Positions 33,734 to 42,428 of a DNA stretch of 64,000 nt are shown here, in pieces (position 1 is the stretch's first letter; the number at the start of each line of letters is the position of its first letter). The DNA lies in NCBI RefSeq assembly GCF_900101905.1, contig NZ_FNAJ01000021.1:1-64000 (forward strand). The letters are read 5' to 3'. The DNA is from Myxococcus virescens (lineage in GTDB: Bacteria > Myxococcota > Myxococcia > Myxococcales > Myxococcaceae). Below the pieces are notes generated by a model, which did not search any database, was not told the origin of the DNA, and saw only the letters and a program-made list of their open reading frames with translations. The position numbers were made by a program, and so were the translations under genes.

Positions 33734-34936
33734 TCAGAGCGCCTTGCCGTCCGCCATGAGCGCCGCGCCCACGTGGTGGCGAATCTCATCCACGCGCGCG
33801 TCCCAGCTTTCACCAAAGATGCGCTCGGCGCGCTCGCGGTTCGGACCGGGTTTGTCCGCCAGACACTCGTCCACCTTGCGCACGAAGTCCTTGGTGTCCT
33901 TGGCAATCTTGCAGAGCCCCACCTTGCGGACCTCCGGCAGGTCCGTGGACACCACGGGCAGGCCGGACGCCAGGTACTCACGCACTTTGAGCGGATTGGC
34001 GTTGAGCGTCAGCTCGCTGACCTTGAACGGCATCAGCGCCACGTCGAATGCCTTGCTGTAGCCGGGCAGGTCCGCGTACGGCTTGCGGCCCAGCATGTGG
34101 ATGTTCGGCTCGGCGCGCAGCGCGGAGTCGTCACAGTCCGGCGTCGTCTTGCCGATGATGACCACCGAGCCTTCCGGGTGGGCGCGGGCCGTGGCGATGA
34201 TGGCCTCCTGGTCCACCCAGTCCGCCACCAGCCCGAAGAAGCCGATGATGGGCTTGGGCAGACGGGCGATGTCCGCGGGAATCGTCGTGGCCGGGTCGCA
34301 CGCCTTCACGAAGTGGGTGAAGTCGGTGCCATGCCGCACCAGCACCGTGCGCGGATTGACGCGGGCCTTGTTCTCACGCAGCCGCTCGGCGGAGGTGATG
34401 CAAAGGTCGGCGCGCTTGAGTAGCCGCGCCTCCAGCTCCGCGATGTGGCGGCCATTGGTGTCGCTGAAGGCGGCGAACTCGTCCACACAGTGGTAGATGA
34501 CGAACGCCTCGCCCAGCGTGCCGGACACCGGCGCGGACGCGGGCAGGAAGCTCCACGAGATGGGCTTCTGGAAGCCCAGCTTCTTCATCGCCCGCAGCAC
34601 CTGGAGCCGCAGCAACTGCCGGTTGGCGCCGCGCACCAGCTCCGAGCCATAGAAGGGAATGGCCAGCGGCGACAGGACGTGGATGTTGGGCTCCACCTCG
34701 CGGACGCCTTCGGTGAAGCGGCCCAGCTTGTCGAAGATGCGCTTCACGTCATGCGCGTTGGCCTTCGGCGCGCGGTTGCCAATGCTGTTCACCCAGAGGA
34801 TGCGGTTCTCCCGGGAGAGAATCCGCATGATGTGGACCTTCGACAGCGGGTCCCCATCCCAGTCGTTGGAGAACACCACCAGGTCACGTCCGCGCAATGC
34901 CCTGCGCGCGAGGTCCAGCTCATCACTGCGCCGCAT
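33734..34936 (-). CDS. exoP: Glycosyltransferase, ExoP-like (spore-coat polysaccharide)
   Basis: A 400-residue GT-B fold glycosyltransferase. The N-terminal half has RDLVVFSNDWDGDPLSKVH and the C-terminal nucleotide-sugar half has PIIGFFGLVADWVD and LKVREYLASGLPVVSTDLPE, the usual acceptor-donor region of GT1/GT4 enzymes. It is the last gene of a five-gene minus-strand operon and overlaps exoO by 14 bases. The order deacetylase-flippase-acetyltransferase-GT-GT matches what I recall as M. xanthus exoL-exoM-exoN-exoO-exoP (MXAN_3259-3263), needed for an intact spore coat. The symbol rests on that order. Confidence 0.75.
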   Translation of the reverse strand: MRRSDELDLARRALRGRDLVVFSNDWDGDPLSKVHIMRILSRENRILWVNSIGNRAPKANAHDVKRIFDKLGRFTEGVREVEPNIHVLSPLAIPFYGSELVRGANRQLLRLQVLRAMKKLGFQKPISWSFLPASAPVSGTLGEAFVIYHCVDEFAAFSDTNGRHIAELEARLLKRADLCITSAERLRENKARVNPRTVLVRHGTDFTHFVKACDPATTIPADIARLPKPIIGFFGLVADWVDQEAIIATARAHPEGSVVIIGKTTPDCDDSALRAEPNIHMLGRKPYADLPGYSKAFDVALMPFKVSELTLNANPLKVREYLASGLPVVSTDLPEVRKVGLCKIAKDTKDFVRKVDECLADKPGPNRERAERIFGESWDARVDEIRHHVGAALMADGKAL

Positions 34937-36014
34937 GTCTCGTCTCCCCCAGGCCTGAACCTTGTTCGTGTGACGACTTCAAACCGTTGTTGGAGGACAG
35001 CTCCCCGTACAGCGAGAGCAGCTCCGGCCCTGCATCCACCTGCGGCACATGCATGGGCCCTGCCGCCACCGCCTCGCGAATCACCCGCGCCAGCTCCCCG
35101 GCATTGCCCGCAGCGAACACGCGGGTGGGCGCGGGCCGGGCGCAGACATCGCTGGCCACGCAGGGAACTCCCAGCGTCAGCGCCTCGCGCACGGAGATGG
35201 AGTCCCCGTCATGTGTGGTGGGCCGAACGAAAGCGTCGCTGCGCGCGATGAGCCCCAGCGCAGCGGAGTGCTCGAGCTCCCCCAGCACCTCCAGGTGGCC
35301 CGCCACGCGCGCTTCGCGGACGTCGCGGATGAACGCCTCGGATTCCAGGCCCGGACCGAAGAGCGCCAAGCCCACGTCCGGCCACGTCTGCGCCAGCTCG
35401 CGCAGGGCCCGGAACATCAGCGCGCGCCCGTAGACGGGCGATGGATGGTGCGCCATGGACAGCAGCACCCGCCGCCGGGAGCGCGCGGCCTCCGCCGCCG
35501 ATGGAACGGGCCCCGGCCGCACCTGTGAGGCGCAGAAGGCCGGGAGCACGTCGATTTTCTCCGCGGGCACGCCGCAGCCCACCAGCGCGGACTTCACCGC
35601 GTCGGACACGGCGACCACCCGCGCGTAGCCCGCAAGCGCCACGCGCGCGAAGTTCCGACGCGCGTCGGACGCGGCGAGGTAGTCCGGCAACAGTCCGGAG
35701 TGGAGGGTGATGACCCGGGGAGACTTCGGCCCGGGCAGGCTTCCCACCATCCCCGCCAGCACCCAGGACTTCGGGTTGTTTCCGCTGGTGTGGACGTGGA
35801 TCGTCCACCCGGTGGCAACGTGCCGCGCGAGCCACAGGGCGAACGGAGCGGCGCCGCGAGCCGGGATGACATCCGGAGCCGGCCGGCCCCCCTTCCCGAT
35901 ATCGAGCACCTTCACGTCGACCCCGCAGCCGCGCAGGTAGCCATGAAGCTGTTGAACATGAACCGCGACGCCACCATGCGGCGGCGGGTAATCCCCGACG
36001 AGGAGCACGCGCAT
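34923..36014 (-). CDS. exoO: Glycosyltransferase family 4, ExoO-like
   Basis: A 363-residue GT-B enzyme. The start VLLVGDYPPPHGGVAVHVQQ is the glycine-rich GT4 N-terminus. The donor site region is LARSDAFVRPTTHDGDSISV followed by REALTLGVPCVASDV, the EX7E area. It would add a sugar to the lipid-linked repeat unit on the cytoplasmic side. It starts 18 bases downstream of the exoN-like stop and overlaps exoP. Its specificity is unknown. Confidence 0.77.
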   Translation of the reverse strand: MRVLLVGDYPPPHGGVAVHVQQLHGYLRGCGVDVKVLDIGKGGRPAPDVIPARGAAPFALWLARHVATGWTIHVHTSGNNPKSWVLAGMVGSLPGPKSPRVITLHSGLLPDYLAASDARRNFARVALAGYARVVAVSDAVKSALVGCGVPAEKIDVLPAFCASQVRPGPVPSAAEAARSRRRVLLSMAHHPSPVYGRALMFRALRELAQTWPDVGLALFGPGLESEAFIRDVREARVAGHLEVLGELEHSAALGLIARSDAFVRPTTHDGDSISVREALTLGVPCVASDVCARPAPTRVFAAGNAGELARVIREAVAAGPMHVPQVDAGPELLSLYGELSSNNGLKSSHEQGSGLGETRHAAQ

Positions 36015-36032
36015 CGATGTGACTCCCGCGGA

Positions 36033-36551
36033 CTACTGGCGCAGCGTGGAAGACGACGGCACGGACACCAGCGACACACGGGGCGGCAGCTCCCCCATCT
36101 CGCGCTGGTACGTCCCGAGTGGATCCGGGTCCTGCCGGATGACCCGCGCGGGCACCCCGGCCACCACCGTGCCCGGAGCCACGTCCTTCACCACCACCGC
36201 GTTGGCGCCAATGACGGCGAAGTCACCGATGTGGATGTTGCCCAGGATCTTCGCGCCCGCGCCCATGCGCACGTAGTCACCAATGACGGGAGCGCCCTCG
36301 ATGCCCGAGCGCCCGCCGATGGTCACCTGCTGCGAGATGAGGCAGTTGCGTCCAATCCGCGAGGCCTTGTGGATGACCACGCCAATGCCGCCGTAGCCCA
36401 GCTGTGTCCCCTCGCCGATCTCCGCGTCCTCGGGGATGTATGAACTGTGCAGATAGTAGATGGCCTTGCGCAGCACGGCTGGCAGCAGGGGCACGCCCCG
36501 CTTCTTCAGCCCGCGCGCGAGCCGGTAGAACGTCATCGCGTCGACACCCAT
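36033..36551 (-). CDS. exoN: Left-handed beta-helix acyltransferase, serine O-acetyltransferase type, ExoN-like
   Basis: A 172-residue hexapeptide-repeat acetyltransferase. After a short helical N-part (MTFYRLARGLKKRGV), repeats such as DAEIGEGTQLGYGGIGVVIH, ASRIGRNCLISQQVTIGG and NIHIGDFAVIGANAVVVKDV build the beta-helix. The C-terminal AGVPARVIRQ is typical of CysE-like enzymes. The catalytic His of CysE HGVTLGG is replaced here (SQQVTIGG), so a sugar acceptor or another chemistry is plausible; acetylation of the coat glycan would fit. ATG at 36551 is supported by GGGAGG five bases upstream. Confidence 0.8.
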   Translation of the reverse strand: MGVDAMTFYRLARGLKKRGVPLLPAVLRKAIYYLHSSYIPEDAEIGEGTQLGYGGIGVVIHKASRIGRNCLISQQVTIGGRSGIEGAPVIGDYVRMGAGAKILGNIHIGDFAVIGANAVVVKDVAPGTVVAGVPARVIRQDPDPLGTYQREMGELPPRVSLVSVPSSSTLRQ

Positions 36552-36619
36552 CACGCCTCCCAATCCCCTTGTTCCAACCCGCACCAAACTAGGTACCGCC
36601 CCGCAGGGAGGGAAGTGCG

Positions 36620-38140
36620 CTACCCCACCCTTCGGGCTCGCAGCCCCGCGATCAGGCTGAGCGGGCGCACCCCCGTGAAGTGCAGCACCACCAGATATCC
36701 GATGAAGAACAGTGCCCCGGCCACCGCCAGAGGCAGCACGCGCCACAGGAAGCCCGTGGGCAGGTGCGCCCAGGCCCCGTGGGCCCCAGCCCGCAGGACG
36801 AACACCGCCGCCGCCGCCGCGCACGCCGCCAGCGTGGCCTTGCCCAGCGACTGCCAGGGAATCACGTCCGCCACGCCCAGCTTCCGCTCCGGCGTGGACA
36901 GCGCCGCGGGCACCCGGGCCAGCAGCATGGCCTTGCCCACCACCTCCGCCACCGCCCACGAGCCGATGCCGCCCATCAGCCCGAAGTGCTTCACCCCCAG
37001 CCACACCAGCGGCACTGTCACCGCCGCCTTCACCGCGTAGGACGCGAAGATGGCCCGCGTCTGCCCCCGGGCGCGCAGCGTCCCGTCCATGGGGAGGATG
37101 GAGAGCACCACGCCCAGCACGCTGATGCGGAAGACAGGCACCGCGGGCAGGAACTTCTCACCGAACATCGCCCCGATGAACTCCGGCGCCGCCGAGAAGA
37201 GGAACGCCGCGAAAGGCAGGAAGAAGTAGGCCAGCTTCCCGGCCGCTTCGCGGAAGGCCTCCACGCCCTCTTCCAGGCGGCCCTCGCGCTCCAGCTCGCC
37301 CAGCCGCACCATCAGCACCTCGCTGGTGGGCGTGTACAAGAGGTCCACCACCGGCAGCTGGAAGCAGCCGACGCGATAGAGCGCGTACAGCGCCGGCGCC
37401 ACCGCGCCCGCCACCGCGTACAGGTGCGCGTTCTGCTGGGGAATGGCGAGCAGCATCGCCGCGCCGAAGGGCGCCGCGTAGGTCAGTTGCTCGCGGAAGC
37501 GCTGGCGGTCCACCAAGGGCCCGGTGGCGCCGCGCAGCGACACCACCCACGTCGCCAGGTAGCGAAGCGCCGCGAAGGCCGCCACCGCCATCATCATCCC
37601 GTAGAGCGAGGCGCCCAGGAGTGGCGGCACCACCATCACCGAGGCCCGCACCGCGTCCGATACCAGGTACACGACCGCGGACGCCTTCGTGCGGCCCTGC
37701 GAGGTGAGGGACACCTCCAGCGGGAAGCTCCCCAGGAGAAAGGCGGTGTACGCGGCCAGCGGCAGGCGGTACTCGGCCAGCGCGGGGTTGGAGAACCAGC
37801 CCGCCACATACCCGAGCAGCGCCCACACCGCTCCCGCGCCCACCAGGCCCATGGCGGACATGAACAGCAGCGTCTGCCCCAGGAAGGGCCGCTTCGCGTC
37901 CGCGCGAGGCAGGAAGTAGTAGAGGCTCTGCACCACGCCGAACGGCAGGACGTAGTAGAGCGTCGTGGCGATGAGGAACAGCTGGTAGTACGTCCCGTAG
38001 TCGTCCAGGTTCAGCACCCGGGCGAGCACGAGGGGAATGGACAGCGTCAGCCCGGCGGTGAACAGCCGGGCCAACACCAAGGGGCCGGCGCGCCCGAGGA
38101 ACGAGCCCCCGGACGCGGCCGACGTGGAACCTCCGCTCAC
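36620..38140 (-). CDS. exoM: Wzx-type polysaccharide repeat-unit flippase, ExoM-like
   Basis: A 506-residue MATE/MOP-superfamily membrane protein with about 14 spans, beginning with FLGRAGPLVLARLFTAGLTL and containing SLYYFLPRADAKRPFLGQTL. Flippases of this group move undecaprenyl-linked repeat units across the inner membrane for Wzy polymerisation. Its ATG overlaps the exoL stop by four bases. Only the flippase of the Wzx/Wzy route is here; the polymerase (recalled as exoJ, elsewhere in M. xanthus) is not in this window. Confidence 0.85.
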   Translation of the reverse strand: MSGGSTSAASGGSFLGRAGPLVLARLFTAGLTLSIPLVLARVLNLDDYGTYYQLFLIATTLYYVLPFGVVQSLYYFLPRADAKRPFLGQTLLFMSAMGLVGAGAVWALLGYVAGWFSNPALAEYRLPLAAYTAFLLGSFPLEVSLTSQGRTKASAVVYLVSDAVRASVMVVPPLLGASLYGMMMAVAAFAALRYLATWVVSLRGATGPLVDRQRFREQLTYAAPFGAAMLLAIPQQNAHLYAVAGAVAPALYALYRVGCFQLPVVDLLYTPTSEVLMVRLGELEREGRLEEGVEAFREAAGKLAYFFLPFAAFLFSAAPEFIGAMFGEKFLPAVPVFRISVLGVVLSILPMDGTLRARGQTRAIFASYAVKAAVTVPLVWLGVKHFGLMGGIGSWAVAEVVGKAMLLARVPAALSTPERKLGVADVIPWQSLGKATLAACAAAAAVFVLRAGAHGAWAHLPTGFLWRVLPLAVAGALFFIGYLVVLHFTGVRPLSLIAGLRARRVG

Positions 38141-39375
38141 GGAGCCTCCTGGAGGGTCGTGGCGGTCTCCGGCCCCACCACGAGTTCGTTACTGGTCGCT
38201 GGCTTGGGGCTCACCCGCACCGGGGCACTGCTCAACTGGTTTCCCACGGTGGGGGCGCTGATGAAATGGGGGCGCTTCCCCGGCACCGGGCTGCTCATGC
38301 CCAGCACCCCGAAGCAGTCATCCAGCTGGCAGCCGGTGAGCGCCGACGAATAGTCGCCGAGCATGCCCAGGCTGAAGTTCTCCCACAGCACCTTGCGCTT
38401 GAGGGTGAACGGGTCACCGCCAATGCGGTTGGGCATGTCCTCCGTGGTGACACCGGAACGGAAGCCGTTGGCCGACAGCACGCGGATGACCTCGTCCGAG
38501 TACCAGCCGTTGCAGTAGGCGAAGTCGCGCACGGTGATGCCCACCTCGCGCTCGATGGCGCGCTTGGACTCCAGGATTTCGCGCTCCACCACGTCCTGCG
38601 GCTCCAGCGTCAGCACCGTGTGGCCCAGCGTGTGCGCGCCGAACTCGAAGCCGTCGCGCGCCATGCGGCGCACCTCGTCCCAGTTCATGATGTCGCCCTG
38701 CTCCGGCACCAGGTCCGCGCCGCCGCCGAGCTGCTGCTCCAACGCGTCGATGATCTCCGTCAACACACGCGTGGGGTGCTCGCCGATGAAGTCGTCCAGC
38801 GACGCCGACACCGTCTTCTGCCCGGAGAGGATGGGCCCCAGCAGTTGCAGCGCGGGCGCGGGCAGCGAGTCGTAGAACGGCCGGAAGCGGCGCTCCTGGA
38901 CCCGGCGAAGCAGGTGGAACAGCCGGTCGTGGTTGAAGCGCTTGTCGGTGCTGATGAACGCCGTGGGCAGATAGGTGATGGCCGGAACGCCCATCTCCTT
39001 GAGCACCGGATAGGCGTACCGGTAGACGTCGCGGTAGCCGTCGTCGAACGTGACGACGCACAAGTCCTTCTTCGCCACCCGGCGGCCATTCATGACGTCC
39101 ACCGCGTCACCGATGGAGGCCAGCTCGAAGCCCGCCGCGTGCGCCTCCTCCAGGTGCCGGCGGAAGGTCTCCTGGGAGATGAGCAGCCCGGGAATCGAGC
39201 GCTGCAGCTCCCCGGTGAAGTCGCTCACCACGCGGTGGTAGCTCACGATGAGGATGCGCCTCCCGCCAGACTGGGAGCGCCGATACGCGGCCATTGCCCG
39301 CCGCATCCCGCTGTAATGGATCATCCCCGCCGCCGCCGCCTTGACCGCTCTACGCAACACCTTGCCCGTCGCCAT
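38137..39375 (-). CDS. exoL: Polysaccharide deacetylase (NodB/CE4), ExoL-like
   Basis: A 412-residue CE4 deacetylase. Motif 1 is VVTFDDGYRDVYR with the catalytic and metal Asp residues. Motif 2 is FGAHTLGHTVL, giving the HxxxH metal ligands. Later motifs lie in FAYCNGWYSDEVI. N-terminal basic residues (GKVLRRAVKAAAAG) lack a clear signal peptide, so the site of action is uncertain. It is the first gene of the exoL-P-like operon. A sigma-54-type promoter lies about 55 bases upstream, fitting developmental control. Confidence 0.82.
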   Translation of the reverse strand: MATGKVLRRAVKAAAAGMIHYSGMRRAMAAYRRSQSGGRRILIVSYHRVVSDFTGELQRSIPGLLISQETFRRHLEEAHAAGFELASIGDAVDVMNGRRVAKKDLCVVTFDDGYRDVYRYAYPVLKEMGVPAITYLPTAFISTDKRFNHDRLFHLLRRVQERRFRPFYDSLPAPALQLLGPILSGQKTVSASLDDFIGEHPTRVLTEIIDALEQQLGGGADLVPEQGDIMNWDEVRRMARDGFEFGAHTLGHTVLTLEPQDVVEREILESKRAIEREVGITVRDFAYCNGWYSDEVIRVLSANGFRSGVTTEDMPNRIGGDPFTLKRKVLWENFSLGMLGDYSSALTGCQLDDCFGVLGMSSPVPGKRPHFISAPTVGNQLSSAPVRVSPKPATSNELVVGPETATTLQEAP

Positions 39376-39427
39376 TCACGCCCTCCGCGCGGATCAGCTG
39401 AGTCCGCCTCGCATGCCCGCGCACCGT

Positions 39428-39443
39428 TGCAGGGGAGGTGCCA
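39428..39443 (-). promoter_or_regulatory. Sigma-54-type (-24/-12) promoter of exoL operon
   Basis: The minus strand reads TGGCACCTCCCCTGCA. This matches the sigma-54 pattern TGGCAC-N5-TTGC with one mismatch (CTGC), with GG and GC at the correct 10-base spacing. Transcription would start near 39417, about 40 bases before the exoL ATG. Confidence 0.65.
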
Positions 39444-39498
39444 GGAGGGAGGTTGGGCACCCGGGACCGGGCAGTCGAGAGGGCCAGCCGTCCGAACG

Positions 39499-39534
39499 GG
39501 TCGCGTGGTGAGCAGTGGACGTTCCCCTCCGTGG
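39499..39534 (-). promoter_or_regulatory. Two direct-repeat near-matches to the Nla6 half-site
   Basis: On the minus strand CCACGGAGGG (39525-39534) and CCACGCGACC (39499-39508) each match the Nla6 half-site as I recall it, C(C/A)ACGNNGNC, with one mismatch. They are in the same orientation, 26 bases apart and 55-90 bases upstream of the sigma-54 element, where enhancer-binding proteins act. The recalled M. xanthus exoL-type operon is an Nla6 target. The consensus is from memory. Confidence 0.4.
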
Positions 39535-39679
39535 AACCCCGGGGCCCCCCGGCGGGCACCTCCGACCACATGGGGAGGAAAACCTTTCCTCCCGACGGGC
39601 TCGCCCTTTCTCCGTCCAGGCCACCATCTTGGGTTTCACTGGTGGACGTTCTGGTTTCCGGATACGAACGCCCCCGCCG

Positions 39680-40339
39680 ATGCTTCCCCTCTCCGCCGCC
39701 CCCGCGCTTGCCCTGCATGACGTCAGCAAGCGGTATGGCCGCCGGTGGGCCCTGGCGCGTCTCACGTACGCGCTCCCCGCCGGACGCTCGCTGCTGCTCA
39801 CCGGCCACAATGGTTCCGGGAAGACGACCCTGTTGCGCCTGCTGGCCACCGCCCTGAGCCCCACCGCGGGCCGGGTGGAAGTGCTCGGCCGCGACGCGGT
39901 GGCGGAGCGCGACGCAGTGCGCCGTGACGTGGCGCTGCTGTCGCACGCCAGCTTCCTCTATGAGGACCTCACCGCGCACCAGAACCTCACGGTGCTGGCC
40001 CGGCTTCTGGGGCTGCCCTCGCCCGCGGACGCCGCAAGCGACGAACTGGCCCGGGTGGGGCTCAGCCGCCGCTCCGACAGCCCGGTCCGCAGCTTCAGCG
40101 CCGGCATGCGCAAGCGCCTGGCGATTGCCCGCCTGCTGCTCAAGGCGCCGTCCATCGCGCTGCTCGACGAGCCCTTCGGCGAGCTGGACCCCGCGGGCAT
40201 CCGCGACATGGAGGCCATCATCGCGGAGCTCAAGGCCAGCGGCGTCACCGTCATCCTGGCCACCCACCTCATCGAGCAAGGCCTGACGCTGTGTGAAGAA
40301 CGTCTTCACCTGCAGGAAGGCCGGGCGGTGGCGGCATGA
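39680..40339 (+). CDS. ccmA: Haem exporter ATP-binding protein CcmA
   Basis: A 219-residue ABC ATPase for cytochrome c maturation. Walker A is GHNGSGKTT, the signature is SFSAGMRKRLAIA, Walker B is IALLDEPFGELD and the switch His is in LATHLIEQG. With CcmB, C and D it releases haem-loaded CcmE. The ATG at 39680 gives the normal CcmA length; the frame stays open upstream without family-like sequence. It opens the ccm operon and overlaps ccmB by four bases. The 304-base divergent gap to exoL holds the exoL promoter elements; no plus-strand promoter was recognised. Confidence 0.9.
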   Translation: MLPLSAAPALALHDVSKRYGRRWALARLTYALPAGRSLLLTGHNGSGKTTLLRLLATALSPTAGRVEVLGRDAVAERDAVRRDVALLSHASFLYEDLTAHQNLTVLARLLGLPSPADAASDELARVGLSRRSDSPVRSFSAGMRKRLAIARLLLKAPSIALLDEPFGELDPAGIRDMEAIIAELKASGVTVILATHLIEQGLTLCEERLHLQEGRAVAA

Positions 40340-41037
40340 GCACCTCGCGTCCCCGCCCCATCGGCCTCTTGACGGCGACCCTGGCGCTGCTGCGCAAGGA
40401 CCTGCTCATCGAGTGGCGCACCCGCGCGCGCCTCAACGCCATCATCTTCTTCGCGCTGGCCACGCTGCTGATGTTCTCCTTCGCGCTGGGCCCCGACACG
40501 AAGCTGCTGGAGAAGAACGCCGGCGGTTACTTCTGGTTGGCCATCCTCTTCGCCAGCGTGCTCGCCCTGGGCGAGTCGTTCCGCGTCGAGTCAGAGAACG
40601 CGTGCATGGACGGCATCCGGCTGGCGCCCGCCGACGCCCGCGCCATCTTCCTGTCCAAGGCCCTGGGCAACACCCTGCTGCTGACGGCCCTGGGCGCCCT
40701 GCTGGTGCCCGTCATGGTGGCCCTGTACGGGGTGCGCATCGTCACCAGCGTGGTGGACCTGGGGCTCATCCTCCTGCTCGGCAGCCTGGCCTTGAGCGCC
40801 CCAGGAACCGTCTACGCTGCGATTTCAAGCAATGCCCGGGCACGGGATGTGCTCCTGCCGTTGCTATTGTTCCCGCTGGTCATCCCCGCCCTCCTCTCCG
40901 CGGCCAAGGCGACCACGCTCGTACTTCAGGGAGACCCCATGCGTCAGTTTGACTCATGGGCGGGGCTTTTGGGCGGATTCAATCTGATTTATTGGGGCGT
41001 AGGCTTCTTGCTGTTCCCGCGGATCATCGAGGACTGA
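40336..41037 (+). CDS. ccmB: Haem exporter membrane protein CcmB
   Basis: A 233-residue membrane protein with about six spans. The N-terminal ALLRKDLLIEWRTRARLNAI is a clear CcmB mark, as is LGESFRVESENACMDGIRLA. The second half contains LLPLLLFPLVIPALLSAAKA. CcmB is the permease partner of CcmA. The ATG overlaps the ccmA stop and ccmC begins three bases after its own stop. Confidence 0.94.
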   Translation: MSTSRPRPIGLLTATLALLRKDLLIEWRTRARLNAIIFFALATLLMFSFALGPDTKLLEKNAGGYFWLAILFASVLALGESFRVESENACMDGIRLAPADARAIFLSKALGNTLLLTALGALLVPVMVALYGVRIVTSVVDLGLILLLGSLALSAPGTVYAAISSNARARDVLLPLLLFPLVIPALLSAAKATTLVLQGDPMRQFDSWAGLLGGFNLIYWGVGFLLFPRIIED

Positions 41038-41040
41038 CGG

Positions 41041-41754
41041 ATGGGTAAGTTCATCAAGTGGGGCCTGCCGGCGCTGGCGCTGGTCGTTCTCGCCGCGGGG
41101 TGGTGGCTGGGACTGGCGTGGGCGCCGCCGGACCGTGAGATGGGTGACGTGCAGCGCATCATGTACGTCCACGTCCCGCTCCAGTGGGTGGCCATGGTGG
41201 CCATGGCCATCAACTTCGTGGTGGCCATCAGCTACCTCATGAAGGCGAGCTGGAAGCTGGATGCCGCCGCCGAAGCGTCCGCGGAGATTGGCCTGGTGCT
41301 GGGCACCGCGGGGATGATTACCGGCGCCATCTGGGGCCGGCCGACCTGGGGCGTCTACTGGTCGTGGGACCCGCGCCTGACCTCGCAGGCCATCATGCTG
41401 GTGACGTACACCGGCTACCTGGTGCTGCGGCGCTTCGTGGAGGACCCGGAGAAGCGCGCCACGTGGAGTTCGGTGGTGGCCATCATCGGCGCCATCAACC
41501 TGCCCATCGTCTGGTTCTCCGTGCGCTGGTGGCGCAGCCTGCACCAGGTGCAGTCCACGCCGAAGACGGTGGACCCGGAGATGACGCTGGCCCTGCGCGT
41601 GTCGGCCTTCGGCATGCTGTTCCTCACCATCTGGTTCCTGGTGCTGCGCTACCGCCAGGCCCTGGCCGAGCGCCAGGCGGAGGTGGCCCTCCCGGATGCG
41701 CTGCCGTCGGACCTCGCCGCCGCGGGTGGCGCCAACTCCTCCAGGGTGGCCTGA
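41041..41754 (+). CDS. ccmC: Haem handling protein CcmC
   Basis: A 237-residue inner-membrane protein with six spans. The periplasmic Trp-rich signature is WGVYWSWDPRLTS, and the two haem-ligand His residues sit in MYVHVPLQW and WWRSLHQVQ. CcmC transfers haem onto CcmE. The length and topology are normal for the family. The C-terminal tail beyond the last span is rich in Ala and Glu. It is followed by ccmD. Confidence 0.95.
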   Translation: MGKFIKWGLPALALVVLAAGWWLGLAWAPPDREMGDVQRIMYVHVPLQWVAMVAMAINFVVAISYLMKASWKLDAAAEASAEIGLVLGTAGMITGAIWGRPTWGVYWSWDPRLTSQAIMLVTYTGYLVLRRFVEDPEKRATWSSVVAIIGAINLPIVWFSVRWWRSLHQVQSTPKTVDPEMTLALRVSAFGMLFLTIWFLVLRYRQALAERQAEVALPDALPSDLAAAGGANSSRVA

Positions 41755-41756
41755 AC

Positions 41757-41945
41757 ATGATGACGCTTTCCACGCAGATGCTGTGGATCCTCGCGGCGGC
41801 GCCCGGACAGGTGGGCAGCGGCCGCATCGTTGGCGGCTGGGGCTATGTCTGGGCCTGCTACGGCATTACAGTCGCGATGCTCGTTCTCTACGCTGTGTCC
41901 CTGTGGGTTCGTCGGCCCAAAGCCCCCACCGACGCCAAGGAGTGA
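41757..41945 (+). CDS. ccmD: Small CcmD-like membrane protein
   Basis: A 62-residue protein with one membrane span (YVWACYGITVAMLVLYAVSL) and a short positively charged tail (RRPKAPTDAKE), as in CcmD, which stabilises the CcmABC complex and helps release holo-CcmE. The Trp-Gly-Tyr just before the span is the usual CcmD feature. It starts two bases after ccmC and is followed by ccmE six bases later, so the position confirms the call. Confidence 0.85.
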   Translation: MMTLSTQMLWILAAAPGQVGSGRIVGGWGYVWACYGITVAMLVLYAVSLWVRRPKAPTDAKE

Positions 41946-41951
41946 GTTGCC

Positions 41952-42428
41952 ATGTCCCCCGTCGCTCGCAACCGTCTGATTGCCCTCGGGGCCCTGCTCG
42001 TCGCGGGGGCCGGCCTGGGCTTCGTGGCCTTCGGCAACATCGGTGAGAACCTCGTCTACTACTGGAGCCCGTCGGAGATGCTGGGCCAGGGTGACAAGGC
42101 GTACTCGGCCACCATCCGCCTGGGTGGCGTGGTGGAGGCAGGCAGCATCCAGTGGAACGCCGAGCACACCACCCTGCAATTCCGCGTGGCGGATGACGTC
42201 AAGGAAGGCGCGCCCAGCGTGCTGGTGCGCGCCACGGAGACGCCGCCGCAGATGTTCCGCGACAAGATTGGCGTCGTCGTGGAAGGCACCTACGACAAGT
42301 CCGGCGTCTTCAGCTCCAACCGGCTGATGGTGAACCACTCCAACGAGTACCGCGCCCCCAAGGAGGGTGAGGATCCTCGTCAGTGGCGGGAGACGCTCTC
42401 CGACGCCACCGCCATGGGTGCGAAGTGA
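41952..42428 (+). CDS. ccmE: Cytochrome c maturation haem chaperone CcmE
   Basis: A 158-residue protein with an N-terminal membrane anchor (LIALGALLVAGAGLGFVAFG) and a periplasmic OB-fold domain. The haem-binding HxxxY is NHSNEY near the C-terminus, the His that becomes covalently linked to haem in classical CcmE (some groups have Cys). FRDKIGVVVEGTYDKSG is characteristic. Its stop overlaps the ccmF GTG. Confidence 0.93.
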   Translation: MSPVARNRLIALGALLVAGAGLGFVAFGNIGENLVYYWSPSEMLGQGDKAYSATIRLGGVVEAGSIQWNAEHTTLQFRVADDVKEGAPSVLVRATETPPQMFRDKIGVVVEGTYDKSGVFSSNRLMVNHSNEYRAPKEGEDPRQWRETLSDATAMGAK

